From Sphingomonas aerophila (GTDB lineage Bacteria; Pseudomonadota; Alphaproteobacteria; Sphingomonadales; Sphingomonadaceae), in the NCBI RefSeq assembly GCF_014199305.1, contig NZ_JACIJK010000015.1, forward strand, positions 1 to 58,872: a DNA stretch of 58,872 nucleotides, written 5' to 3'. The translations under genes were made by a program, and so were the position numbers. Below the pieces are notes generated by a model, which searched no databases, was not told the DNA's origin, and saw nothing but the letters and a program-made list of their open reading frames with translations. Shown here piece by piece: positions 23,832 to 32,161 of this stretch (positions are counted from its first letter, which is position 1; every line of letters starts with the position of its first letter).

Positions 23832-24477
23832 TTAGCGCTGGCCTAGATAGGCGTTGAGATCGAGTGACCTACACCAGCGCGCGAAGGCGTCGATCGCCGC
23901 ACCCTCTCGTGTGACAAGCAGGGAGAACGGCATCGCATCAGGCGCGACCAACAAGCGCTCGCCCGTCCCGCCGGTGAACAAGAGCCCGAGCGTCACCCAG
24001 CAGTTGTGGAGCGTACCGGGCGGTACCTCGCCAGGACGGAGTGCTTCCAGCCGGCCGGGAGCCAACCGCTCCAACATCCGGGCGGGATCGGCCGTTAACT
24101 CACGCCGGCGCAGCACAGCTACATGCCATTCGGCAAAGGGCCAGGGCTGCGGGTCCGCAGGTGGCACGATCGGGGCCGGTGAGGGCTGGGGCGGCAGTGT
24201 CAGCCCGGCCGCCTGGAGTTCAGCGAACACCGCCTGCTGTCGCGGCCACGCCGCCTGCAGCAGCCTGCGCCTGCTCCAGTGTCATCACGGTCAGCGTGAA
24301 CACCTCGAACCTGTCCGCGATATCGACGCCCCAGGCAGAGAGGAGCAGGGGTGAGCCACCCTTTCGATACAGCCACAACCCGTTCGTCTCATCGACCGCA
24401 TGGGCGATCACGCCGGTCGTCATGGCGGCGAGGTTTTCGGATAGGCCGAGGATGTCGACGGGCTCATGCTCGATCAT
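23832..24477 (-). pseudogene. unknown gene split by a frameshift
   Basis: Two overlapping frames lie head to tail: 24220-24477 (85 residues, MIEHEPVDILGLSENLAAMT) and 23832-24230 (132 residues). Read across, the first frame up to VMTLEQAQA joins the other frame's LLQAAWPRQQAVFAELQAAG into a natural helix if one base is added or lost in the CTGCTGCAG run at about 24249-24267. The joined protein would be about 214 residues: an N-terminal beta-rich part (GLWLYRKGGSPLLLSAWG) and a C-terminal part with RWCRSLDLNAYLGQR. Family unknown; it may instead be two overlapping genes. Confidence 0.5.
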
Positions 24478-24503
24478 GCCGCCCGCTTATCAGCGCCTGT
24501 GCT

Positions 24504-24520
24504 GTTCCCGAAGTGTCGGG
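24504..24520 (-). repeat. iteron-like unit in inverted orientation
   Basis: The minus strand reads CCCGACACTTCGGGAAC, matching the direct iteron at 24692-24707. It stands about 130 bp from the array. Confidence 0.5.
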
Positions 24521-24647
24521 TCACGAACGGTTCTATGCCGGTTGTCGATCGGCCGGGGAATGATGGCCTCGAGTTTTGAACGTCATTCGTCGACACCCGT
24601 GCGAAACTGATTCAATCACGGGACTCGGCGACACCGAAAGTCTATGC

Positions 24648-24754
24648 GTCGACACTCCCGGAACGCACCGCGTGCTTTCGGGAACGCGGAACCGACACTT
24701 CGGGAACGGCGGTGTCGACCTTACAGGAACGTTGCCCCGACACATCAGGAACAC
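24648..24754 (+). repeat. iteron array, candidate oriV
   Basis: Five direct units of the type (T/C)CGACACTTCGGGAACG recur with their GGAAC cores at 24660, 24681, 24703, 24726 and 24748, spaced 21, 22, 23 and 22 bp: two helical turns apart, so all on one face of the DNA. This is the geometry of iterons bound by a plasmid initiator. Looser units occur at 24588 and 24625. An AT-richer stretch with two ACCCTCTAAC repeats follows at 24800-24850. The RPA-family initiator gene ends 1 kb upstream. Confidence 0.65.
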
Positions 24755-24779
24755 GAAAGCCGATCTAATCGTGGTCATA

Positions 24780-25309
24780 GGCTGCTTTGGCGAGCCGCTA
24801 ACCCTCTAACCTATTCTATGAACCCTCTAACACTTCGGGATATGTTTTGTTGAGGGAAGACGGATGAGTGTTCCGCTGGAACTGACCAATGCTCTTTATT
24901 GTCTGAGTTGGGCCAGGGCGACCCTCGCCCTTTCCGTGGCAGGCGATGAGGCGAACCAGCGCGCCACAAATGATGGCAGACGAGTTCGATCGCTGCTCTC
25001 ACCAGCTCGGCGCTTTCGCTCCGCTTGGGATTGCGGGTGAGCAACATCGACGAGGCGGAGGCAGTAGTGGCCGGGGGGTAGGCTCAGTGCGACGTCCTCG
25101 CCCGGTCGGATGGCGACGCGGTCCATCGGGACGGACGTGTGGACACTCCGACTGGGCGGGATTCGATGGCTTGCAAAGGGCCGGAACCCTGTCGATGGTG
25201 CTTATGGACCCGAGCGCCTCATCTAACGCCGGTGTAGGCTTTCTCTCTCTGTATGCTGATCAGCATCTCGGGATGGTCACTTGGGATCAGAGCTGATCGC
25301 GTCTGCGGG
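24780..25309. other. 530-bp stretch with no firm gene
   Basis: It holds a pair of ACCCTCTAAC direct repeats and a 58-residue frame (24864-25040, plus strand, preceded by GAGGGAAG). Overlapping minus-strand frames are also seen, including 24896-25126, whose GHYCLRLVDV and ERARVALAQLRQ look partly coding. The frames compete and none is convincing. The gene for the coupling protein ends at 25310. Confidence 0.3.
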
Positions 25310-26857
25310 TCACGCGGGATCATGAAGGCCGGCGAACTCACGTTCGGCATAATAGCGGACTTTCCCGACAACGAGCGGGTCCTGGCCTTGTCGCAGCAGC
25401 AGGAGGCTGTCGGGATCCATCCGCATGATCTCATCAGGCGTTGCCAGCCGGCGAGCAGAGACGTGACCACTCACGCTTTCCGAGTACGAGCCTTTGTCAA
25501 GGATGCTCACCGGCCTAGATGACCCCGTGGTGGTGTATTCGATGGTCGTATCGCCGAGGGTGCGCGAGAGCATGTCGGCGGTGTGGACGTCGTTGACACC
25601 GAATGCCTGAATGACGCCGGCGTTGGACATGAAGGTACCCGAACGCTCACCGTAAGTAGCTTTTAGCTGGTGCATGTCCTGGAGGATCGGCCAGAGCTGC
25701 ATGCCATAGCCTGCCATCAGTCCCATCGCGCGTTCCACCGGTTCGAGACGACCCAGCGCGGCAAACTCATCGAGCAGGAACAGGACCGGGCGCTGGGGGC
25801 GGGCAGGGGAGCGGGCCATGTCGGTCACCGCTTGGGCCACCAGCAGACGTAGCCAGCGGGCATAGGTGTCGAGCCGGTCGGGTGGCAGGCACAGGAAAAC
25901 GGTACCGGGTCGCTCCTTGAGGTCCGCGAACCGGAAGTCGGACGCCGACGTGCTCTCGACCAGCCGCGGGCTGTCGAGGAAGTGGGTGTGGCGCTGCGCC
26001 GAAGACAGCACGCCTGCCGCTTCACGATCGGACTTGCCGAGCTGTCGATTGGCAGCGCCCGCGATCAGGCCATGGGCGCCGGTGCTCGCCTGCATGTCAG
26101 CAAGGAGGCCCGAGAAGCCGGCGGGATCACGGGTCAGCTTGTCGCGTACCGTTGCCAGCGTAACCCGACCGGGCGCCTCGTGCACGACGGTGTGCAGGAT
26201 GATGCCAGCGATCAGTGCCTTGGCTTCCTCGTTCCAGTGAGCATCACCCGACTGGCCCGGAGCATCGTGCACCAGAGCATCCGCGATCGTCTGCGCATCT
26301 TCGGCGAGATCCGGACTACGCGGGTCCAGCCCCGCCAGCGGGTTATAACGGGCGGCAGGGCGCCCTGAGACGCGAAAGGGGTCCAGACACCACACTGGAC
26401 CCTTCATGGCCCTGGTGCGAGCTGTAATCCGGGCATTCTCGCCTTTGGGGTCAATGCAGATCACCGAACGGTCGAGCAGCAGCAGGTTGGGAATGATCGT
26501 ACCCACCCCCTTGCCCGATCGGGTCGGGGCCATGGTGAGGAGGTGTGCGGCACCATCATAGTGGAGCAGTTTGCCCGACTTGCCCGAGCGGCCGATAATG
26601 AGATCGCCGGACTCTTCCAGCTTGCGCGCTTCCGCCCGCCCACCGAAGCGGGCCGAGCCCATCAGCGTGTTACCGCGGTTGCCGCCCCGGCGATTGAACT
26701 TGAACGCGGCGAATAGAACCAGGCCCGCAAGAAGGAGCGGCACGGTGCCCGAGATCTGGCCAACGCCGAAAATGCCCTTGAGCCAGGAAGTGCTGATCAG
26801 CGCCACGATAAATGCGACGCTCACCGCCCACATCGGGCCGATCCGACGGGGTGGCAT
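25310..26857 (-). CDS. traG: TraG/VirD4-family conjugation coupling protein
   Basis: 515 residues. Two N-terminal membrane segments (about 9-26 and 36-53), then the Walker A APTRSGKGVG (110-119), the conserved IPNLLLLDRSVICIDPKGEN and the Walker B LFLLDEFAALGRL (about 355-367). These are inner-membrane hexameric ATPases that bring the relaxosome to the type IV secretion channel. The start overlaps the stop of the small upstream gene as ATGA. It is last in the traC-traD-traG direction, as on Ti-type plasmids. It is shorter than Agrobacterium TraG (about 650), so it lacks C-terminal extensions. Confidence 0.88.
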   Translation of the reverse strand: MPPRRIGPMWAVSVAFIVALISTSWLKGIFGVGQISGTVPLLLAGLVLFAAFKFNRRGGNRGNTLMGSARFGGRAEARKLEESGDLIIGRSGKSGKLLHYDGAAHLLTMAPTRSGKGVGTIIPNLLLLDRSVICIDPKGENARITARTRAMKGPVWCLDPFRVSGRPAARYNPLAGLDPRSPDLAEDAQTIADALVHDAPGQSGDAHWNEEAKALIAGIILHTVVHEAPGRVTLATVRDKLTRDPAGFSGLLADMQASTGAHGLIAGAANRQLGKSDREAAGVLSSAQRHTHFLDSPRLVESTSASDFRFADLKERPGTVFLCLPPDRLDTYARWLRLLVAQAVTDMARSPARPQRPVLFLLDEFAALGRLEPVERAMGLMAGYGMQLWPILQDMHQLKATYGERSGTFMSNAGVIQAFGVNDVHTADMLSRTLGDTTIEYTTTGSSRPVSILDKGSYSESVSGHVSARRLATPDEIMRMDPDSLLLLRQGQDPLVVGKVRYYAEREFAGLHDPA

Positions 26858-27141
26858 CAGTGAGCGCCTGCCAGTGGTGTGATCGCAAGGTTCGGATCGG
26901 CAGCCGGGACATCGAGGAGCTTTCGGACGATCTGCGTCATCAGCTCGGGTGGTACCCGTTCGTCGAGCAGCATGGCGAAGAGCGCGTCCTCATCGGGCTC
27001 GAACCTGATACCCTCGATCACATGGTTGTGGCGGGAGTCCTCGTCCGCCTCGCGCCATGCCGCGACCTCGGCGGGCGTGCCGCGCACATAATCCAGCGCG
27101 CGCACCTCTGCCCGGATCGCCTCGATGTTCAATGCCGCCAT
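26857..27141 (-). CDS. small conjugation-operon protein
   Basis: 94 residues from the ATG at 27141 (MAALNIEAIRAEVRALDYVR). Acidic and helical, with RHNHVIEGIRFEPDEDALFA and DERVPPELMTQIVRKLLDVP. It overlaps traG by ATGA and follows the methyltransferase by five bases, so the three genes are coupled. I do not recognise a characterised family. Its place between traD and traG suggests an accessory role in transfer or its control. Confidence 0.65.
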   Translation of the reverse strand: MAALNIEAIRAEVRALDYVRGTPAEVAAWREADEDSRHNHVIEGIRFEPDEDALFAMLLDERVPPELMTQIVRKLLDVPAADPNLAITPLAGAH

Positions 27142-27146
27142 GGTTA

Positions 27147-27749
27147 CTACTCCCGCACTGCCAGCCACACGTAAGCAACCGGATCGGCGTCGATGAACTC
27201 GATCGATCCGAACCCGGCCGCACTCAGAAGATCGCGATATTCCTCGGGTGCCAGGCTGGCATGAAACAGTGGTTCGCCCTGCCATTCACCCCAGGCCACA
27301 GCGGCATCCGGTCCGGCGGTAAACATGATCGGACCGCCCGGCCGGACCAGCTTCGCGAAGCGCGGGATCATGGCCCGCTGATCGTCGACGTTCAGATGGA
27401 AGAAACTATGCCAGGCGATGATGCCGGCGAACCTTTCCGGGGGATCGAAGCGGCGCATGTCGTCCACCAGCCAGGTGCCGTCCGGTAGCGCCGTGCGAGC
27501 ATGACGAATGAGGCTGGCGGAACTGTCCACTCCGGTAACGGCAAACCCGCGGCGCAGCAGCTCGGCAGCGATCGGGGCACCGCCCCCGCAGCCCAGGTCG
27601 AGGATCGTGGCACCGGGAGCGAGAAGGCGAGTGAACAGGTCGAGCCATTCGGTCTCGATGAGCTCGGTGCCACGTGCGGCCAGCCAAACCGGTGCCGTGC
27701 GTTCGTAAAGCGGGATGATGTTGGCAGCGCCGATTACCGGATCGATCAC
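27147..27749 (-). CDS. class I SAM-dependent methyltransferase
   Basis: 200 residues with motif I ILDLGCGGGAPIAAELL (about 49-65), the acidic VTGVDSSASL that binds the SAM ribose, and a post-motif WHSFFHLNVDDQ. It starts with GTG overlapping the traD stop (GTGA) and is followed at five bases by the small gene before traG. Size and motifs fit small-molecule methyltransferases rather than DNA methylases, which would carry an NPPY/DPPY motif. Its insertion within a tra operon is unusual. The substrate is unknown. Confidence 0.8.
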   Translation of the reverse strand: MIDPVIGAANIIPLYERTAPVWLAARGTELIETEWLDLFTRLLAPGATILDLGCGGGAPIAAELLRRGFAVTGVDSSASLIRHARTALPDGTWLVDDMRRFDPPERFAGIIAWHSFFHLNVDDQRAMIPRFAKLVRPGGPIMFTAGPDAAVAWGEWQGEPLFHASLAPEEYRDLLSAAGFGSIEFIDADPVAYVWLAVRE

Positions 27750-28120
27750 CCTGCCATCTCACGAGCTTCCTCTTCCGCGTCAAAGGCCCGTTTGCCGCGC
27801 CGTTTCCAGAGCGCGAGCGTGTCGCCGGCATCATCGCCGCGAGCGCGTCCGACCAGCTCCAGCAGAGCTCCGTAAATGGTCGCGCGATCGTCCTCGGTAA
27901 GCTCGACCAGGCCGGCTTTCTGAACGAGACCGCCCAGCTCGATCAGGTGACGGGTTCGCTCGCGACGTTGCACGACCCAGCTCCGCGTATCAGTCCGAAA
28001 CCGGGCCGCTTCCAGGCGCCGGGTCAACGCCCGATTGCGACGTACCGCTGTCGTCAATGCTGTCAGTCGCTCGCCCAGCCTTGCGCCTGCGCCGTTGAAA
28101 GAAAGCGGCGCCTTTCGCAC
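27746..28120 (-). CDS. traD: TraD-like conjugal transfer protein
   Basis: Residues 58-124 carry the TraD (PF06412-like) signature: RRERTRHLIELGGLVQKAGL, then a helix DRATIYGALLELV and a basic WKRRGKRAF. A GTG at 28120 with GGAGG about seven bases before is the chosen start and gives 124 residues overlapping traC by 131 bases; the frame is open further upstream. Ti-plasmid TraD is about 70 residues, so the N-terminal 55 residues are extra or the true start is internal. It acts as an accessory relaxosome protein. Confidence 0.7.
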   Translation of the reverse strand: MRKAPLSFNGAGARLGERLTALTTAVRRNRALTRRLEAARFRTDTRSWVVQRRERTRHLIELGGLVQKAGLVELTEDDRATIYGALLELVGRARGDDAGDTLALWKRRGKRAFDAEEEAREMAG

Positions 28121-28316
28121 GCCATGCCTCCTTTGCTTGCGGATCGGTGGAAGCAACGGCGTCGAGCAGTACGCCGGCGAGGGTTTCCGCATCGAGCGCT
28201 TCGGCTCCGGTCGCGGTGACGAGTTGGCCGAGCTGCTCGATCCGCCTGGCCTTGAGCGCCCTGGCCTTGTCGCCGAGTGCCTTCAGTTCCGCGTCATAGT
28301 CCCGCACCTTGCGCAT
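27990..28316 (-). CDS. traC: TraC-like conjugal transfer protein
   Basis: 108 residues from the ATG at 28316, preceded at seven bases by GGAGG. MRKVRDYDAELKALGDKARA, then a basic coiled-coil-like helix LKARRIEQLGQLVTATGAEA and KEAWRAKGAAFFQ. This matches the small relaxosome accessory proteins next to oriT in Ti-type systems; databases call them TraC or TraD interchangeably. The C-terminal tail after residue 85 is low-complexity and overlaps the next gene. It is transcribed away from traA. Confidence 0.65.
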   Translation of the reverse strand: MRKVRDYDAELKALGDKARALKARRIEQLGQLVTATGAEALDAETLAGVLLDAVASTDPQAKEAWRAKGAAFFQRRRRKAGRATDSIDDSGTSQSGVDPAPGSGPVSD

Positions 28317-28425
28317 GGTGCCTCCATCTTCCGCGTGGATACCGGCACAGCCTAGCAAACCAACGGGGCAGGGCAACCCAGATCAGGAAGCGAGAGCCAG
28401 TCAATCGGGGAGAGCGCAGCGAAAC

Positions 28426-28465
28426 GTGAGTGCGCGCTTATACGTCGTTGCCGACGTGCGCTCAG
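28426..28465. other. Ti-type oriT core
   Basis: TGCGCGCTTATACGTCG followed by a TTGC loop and CGACGT lies between divergent traC and traA. From memory, Ti and rhizobial plasmid oriTs share a GCGCAATTATACGTCGCTG-like nic region, so 15 or more positions agree. ACGTCG/CGACGT is the inverted repeat. The whole divergent gap, 28317-28486, is the likely oriT with tra promoters. Confidence 0.6.
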
Positions 28466-28486
28466 AAGTGCAGAATGCAGAACAGG

Positions 28487-31318
28487 ATGGCGATCTACCA
28501 CTTCAGCGCCAAAGTGATCAGCCGTGCGAACGGCGCCAGCGCCGTTGCGGCAGCGGCCTATCGTTCCGCATCCGAGCTCTATGACGAGCGGCTAGGACGA
28601 GACCACGACTTCTCTAACAAGACCGGCGTGATCCACTCCGAGGTGCTGTTGCCGAAGGGCGCTCCCGAGCGGCTCGCAGACCGCACGACGCTCTGGAATG
28701 AAGTGGAAGCAGGGGAGAAGCGCAAGGATGCGCAGCTCGCCCGTGAGGTCGAGTTCTCGATCCCGCGCGAGATGAACCAGGAGCAGGGCGTCGCGCTTGC
28801 CCGCGACTTCGTGGATCAGCAGTTCGTCAGCCGCGGCATGGTCGCCGACCTCAACGTGCACTGGGACAAGGCAGAGGATGGCAGCCCCAAGCCGCATGCG
28901 CATGTCATGATGACGATGCGCGATGTCGGCCCGGACGGGTTCGGGCAGAAGAACCGCGACTGGAATGCAAACGCGCTGCTGGAGGGCTGGCGTGAGGCGT
29001 GGGCGTGCCATGCCAATCAGCGGATGGCGGAGTTGGGGATCGACGCTCGGATCGACCACCGTTCCTATGCCGACCAGGGTATCGAGCTAGAGCCACAGCA
29101 CAAGATCGGGCCGGCGGGCATGCGCCGGCTGGAGCGTGATGAGGGGGCTGAGCGTGCTGAGGACCATCGGCGGATCGCGCGCGAGAATGGCGACAAGATC
29201 GTCGCCGACCCGAGCATCGCGCTCGACGCGATCACGCGGCAGCAGTCGACCTTCACTACCCGCGATCTGGCGACGTTCGCGTTCCGGCATTCGGACAGCA
29301 AGGAGCAGTTCGACCAGGTGACGGCAGCGGTGCGCGCCAGCCCGGAGCTGGTGGCGCTCGGCAAGGACGGGCGCGGGGAGGACCGGTTCACCAGCCGTGA
29401 CATGATCGCGACCGAGGCGCGGCTGGAAAAGGCCGGCGACGAGCTGGCACGCCGCGACGGGCACGGTGTGTCGGAGCGGCAGCGTGCGGGCGCGCTGGAG
29501 GCGGCAGAGGGGCGGGGGCTTACCCTGTCGGGTGAACAGCGCGATGCCTTTGACCATGTCACCGGCGGGCAGGGGCTTGCCTCTGTCATTGGCTATGCCG
29601 GTACCGGCAAGTCGGCGATGCTGGGGGTCGCGCGCGAGGCATGGGAGCGCGAAGGCTACACCGTGCGCGGCGCGGCCTTATCGGGCATCGCGGCCGAGAA
29701 CCTGGAGGGCGGGTCAGGGATAGCATCGCGCACCATTGCCAGCCTGGAGCATGGCTGGGCGAAGGGTCGTGACCAGCTCGGGCCCAAAGACGTTTTGGTA
29801 GTCGACGAAGCGGGGATGATCGGTACCCGCCAGATGGAGCGGGTGCTGTCCCATGCGCGCGACGCCGGTGCCAAGGTGGTGCTGGTCGGTGACCCCGAGC
29901 AGCTTCAGGCAATCGAGGCAGGGGCAGCATTCCGCTCGATCGCGGAAGGTCATGGCGCGGCCGAGATCACCGAGGTTCGCCGGCAGCGTGAGCAGTGGCA
30001 GAAGGACGCAACCAGAGCGCTGGCGACCGGGCGCACAGGGGAGGCGCTCAACGCCTATGCCGCGCACGACATGGTCCATGCGTTCGACACGCGGGAAGCG
30101 GCGCGGGCCGGTCTAGTCGATGGCTGGGATCGGCAGCGTCAGGCCGAGCCGGGCAGCACGCGGATCATTCTTACCCACACCAATGCCGAGGTGCGGGAGC
30201 TCAACGAGGAAGCGCGTGGCCGGCTGCGCGCCAGCGGCGACCTGGGTAAGAATGTCGGGGTCAGCGTTGATCGCGGGCAGCGTGACTTTGCACCCGGTGA
30301 CCGCATCATGTTCCTGCGCAACGAGCGCTCGCTTGGCGTGAAGAACGGCACGCTTGGCACGCTGGAGCAGGTCAGTGATGGCCGGCTGGGTGTGCGCCTC
30401 GATGGCGGGCGCCAGGTCGCGTTCGATCTCAAGGACTATGCCGCGGTCGACCATGGCTATGCGGCAACCTTCCACAAATCGCAGGGCGTGACCGTTGACC
30501 GGGCCCATCTTCTCGCGACGCCCGGCATGGACCGGCACAGCGCCTATGTCGGGTTGTCACGGCACCGGGATGGCGTGCAGCTCCATTATGGCCGGGACGA
30601 CTTTGCCGACCAGGGCAAGCTTGCGCGGGTTCTGTCGCGCGACCGGGCCAAGGACATGGCGGGCGATTACCCGATCCTGTCCGACGAGGATCGGCGTGAG
30701 GTGTTTGCCGAGCGGCGCGAGATCCGGTGGCCGCAGCGTCCGCGGGATCGGGGCCGTGGGCTTGCCTCAGGTGTCGCCAGAGGCGTGCCGGCGGGTTCCG
30801 CACCAAAGCCGGCACCAGTTACCCGGGAAATTGTCGCGCAGCGCTGGAAGGCGGAGCACGCCCGCCAGCTGGTAAGGGTGCAGGCGAAGGCACAGCGGGC
30901 ACTGGAGAGGGCAGGGGGGATGCATGCCCGTCACGACGCCGTCAGGGCAGCGCACGCCCGCACACAGCCGTCTCCGCCAGCCGGGCTGCTCGCGGCACTC
31001 AGGCGCTCGTCCTACGAAAAAGCGCGGGGGACGTGGGAGAAGACGGCGCGGCTGCTGCAACAGCGCTCCCGCCAGCTTGCCGGGCGCATCGACCGGCTTC
31101 GTGAGTATCTGGGCCCGGTCACCGGGCGCCAGCGGCACCGCGGTGACGAGCTCGCGCAGCGCCGGGTCGCGCGTGAGCAGCCTGACCTCGCCAGAGCATA
31201 TGAGGCGCTGGTGCGGGAGCAGCGTGTCGAGCGGGCCCGCCAGCAGGAGCAGGAACGCGAGCGGATCAGGCAGCGCGATAGAGAGCGTGGCCGCGGTGAC
31301 AGGGGGAGGGGACGATAA
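28487..31318 (+). CDS. traA: TraA relaxase-helicase (MobQ/Ti type)
   Basis: The ATG at 28487 starts the invariant MAIYHFSAKVISRANGASAV. Residues 1-230 form the MobA/MobL relaxase with the metal His pair HAH (137-139), residues 350-700 a RecD/TraI-like helicase (Walker A GYAGTGKSA at 369-377; VDEAGMIGTRQM; VTVDRAHLLATPGMDRHSAY) and the C-terminus is basic and coiled. It nicks oriT, attaches to the 5' end and unwinds the strand. 943 residues, slightly shorter than pTi TraA (about 1100). No type IV channel genes are in the window, so the element is mobilisable at least. Confidence 0.9.
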   Translation: MAIYHFSAKVISRANGASAVAAAAYRSASELYDERLGRDHDFSNKTGVIHSEVLLPKGAPERLADRTTLWNEVEAGEKRKDAQLAREVEFSIPREMNQEQGVALARDFVDQQFVSRGMVADLNVHWDKAEDGSPKPHAHVMMTMRDVGPDGFGQKNRDWNANALLEGWREAWACHANQRMAELGIDARIDHRSYADQGIELEPQHKIGPAGMRRLERDEGAERAEDHRRIARENGDKIVADPSIALDAITRQQSTFTTRDLATFAFRHSDSKEQFDQVTAAVRASPELVALGKDGRGEDRFTSRDMIATEARLEKAGDELARRDGHGVSERQRAGALEAAEGRGLTLSGEQRDAFDHVTGGQGLASVIGYAGTGKSAMLGVAREAWEREGYTVRGAALSGIAAENLEGGSGIASRTIASLEHGWAKGRDQLGPKDVLVVDEAGMIGTRQMERVLSHARDAGAKVVLVGDPEQLQAIEAGAAFRSIAEGHGAAEITEVRRQREQWQKDATRALATGRTGEALNAYAAHDMVHAFDTREAARAGLVDGWDRQRQAEPGSTRIILTHTNAEVRELNEEARGRLRASGDLGKNVGVSVDRGQRDFAPGDRIMFLRNERSLGVKNGTLGTLEQVSDGRLGVRLDGGRQVAFDLKDYAAVDHGYAATFHKSQGVTVDRAHLLATPGMDRHSAYVGLSRHRDGVQLHYGRDDFADQGKLARVLSRDRAKDMAGDYPILSDEDRREVFAERREIRWPQRPRDRGRGLASGVARGVPAGSAPKPAPVTREIVAQRWKAEHARQLVRVQAKAQRALERAGGMHARHDAVRAAHARTQPSPPAGLLAALRRSSYEKARGTWEKTARLLQQRSRQLAGRIDRLREYLGPVTGRQRHRGDELAQRRVAREQPDLARAYEALVREQRVERARQQEQERERIRQRDRERGRGDRGRGR

Positions 31319-31507
31319 GGAATGGCATGATGACGGACCAACTCTGCTGATCCGGGTCGAAACCGGTCCCGGTTCTGAGCGATCCTCGCCAGCTAACAAC
31401 CTGTCGATTTCGGCTGCGTAAGCCTGGCATCTCATCGTGCGGAGGGAAGATGCCGATTAGCCTAGACACGCTGAAACATTTGGATCAGTTTCGATTTCGA
31501 CCTACTT

Positions 31508-32161
31508 ATGCAGCAAATCTACCAATCTGGCTACATGGCTCTGCCAAGCACGCGGCTAAACGGTGTCGCTGCCTGGCAAGTAGGTCAATTGGTTCACGAC
31601 CACTCTCAGCTCCCCGGAGCACATAGGACACCTTCCGCAGAGTTAGGCAATGATGTTCTCTCACACGCCAAGGGTAAATATGGAGAACTAGCGTTCTTTG
31701 ACTGGCTATTAGAGATCGGCCTGACGCCAGATCACACGCCTTTTAGGGGTGACTACACGAAGAAGGTTGCAGAGGACGACTTCATTGTAAATGGGCACAG
31801 GCTCGAGATCAAAAGTAAGATGCGCTCGGATGCGAGCCCATTTCCGCCAAAAGCGACATACAATGTGAACATCGGGAAGCAGGAAATAGAGAACGCCCTG
31901 CACATCTTCGTCGAGATAAGCGGCAAGCGGCCCCTTGAAGAAGGGCCGTTGGCAATTATACTTGGCTGGGCGACGCCCGCGCTGATCCGTGCGCGGGGAC
32001 AACGCACCTGGCCTGGCAAGGTCAGCGCTAACGGTAGGTTCACCTTTAAGCGACACGACTGGGACTTAGCCATCAGTGATCTTTTAAAGCCCGAGCTTCT
32101 TGTAGACGAGTTGCGAGCGCCTCGCGCAGACCGTACCAACGCCTGCACTGGCTTTAAATGA
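31508..32161 (+). CDS. PD-(D/E)XK-like nuclease
   Basis: 217 residues from the ATG at 31508. A helix with KYGELAFFDWLLEIG (Glu60), then EDDFIVNGHRLEIKSKM, which fits a PD-(D/E)XK core (Asp90/91 and Glu100-x-Lys102). It is probably a stand-alone DNase. A better ribosome-binding site (GGAGGG) precedes an ATG at 31450 in another frame, whose first 30 residues (MPISLDTLKHLDQF) look coding before the frame closes at 31626; the gene may have suffered a 5' frameshift. It converges on the helicase gene, overlapping by eight bases. Confidence 0.6.
   Translation: MQQIYQSGYMALPSTRLNGVAAWQVGQLVHDHSQLPGAHRTPSAELGNDVLSHAKGKYGELAFFDWLLEIGLTPDHTPFRGDYTKKVAEDDFIVNGHRLEIKSKMRSDASPFPPKATYNVNIGKQEIENALHIFVEISGKRPLEEGPLAIILGWATPALIRARGQRTWPGKVSANGRFTFKRHDWDLAISDLLKPELLVDELRAPRADRTNACTGFK

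Noticed and set aside
24588..24754. Regular repeats that could be taken for a CRISPR array
   Set aside because: Units are 17-20 bp with almost no spacer, period 22 bp and imperfect; no cas genes. They fit iterons.
24896..25126. A 76-codon minus-strand frame
   Set aside because: Competes with a plus-strand frame and another minus-strand frame over the same bases; none is supported well enough to call.
31315..31435. Short open frames on both strands after traA
   Set aside because: Both look mildly coding (plus strand GPTLLIRVETGPGS; minus strand AAEIDRLLAGED) but neither has a start with a ribosome-binding site. Left unassigned.
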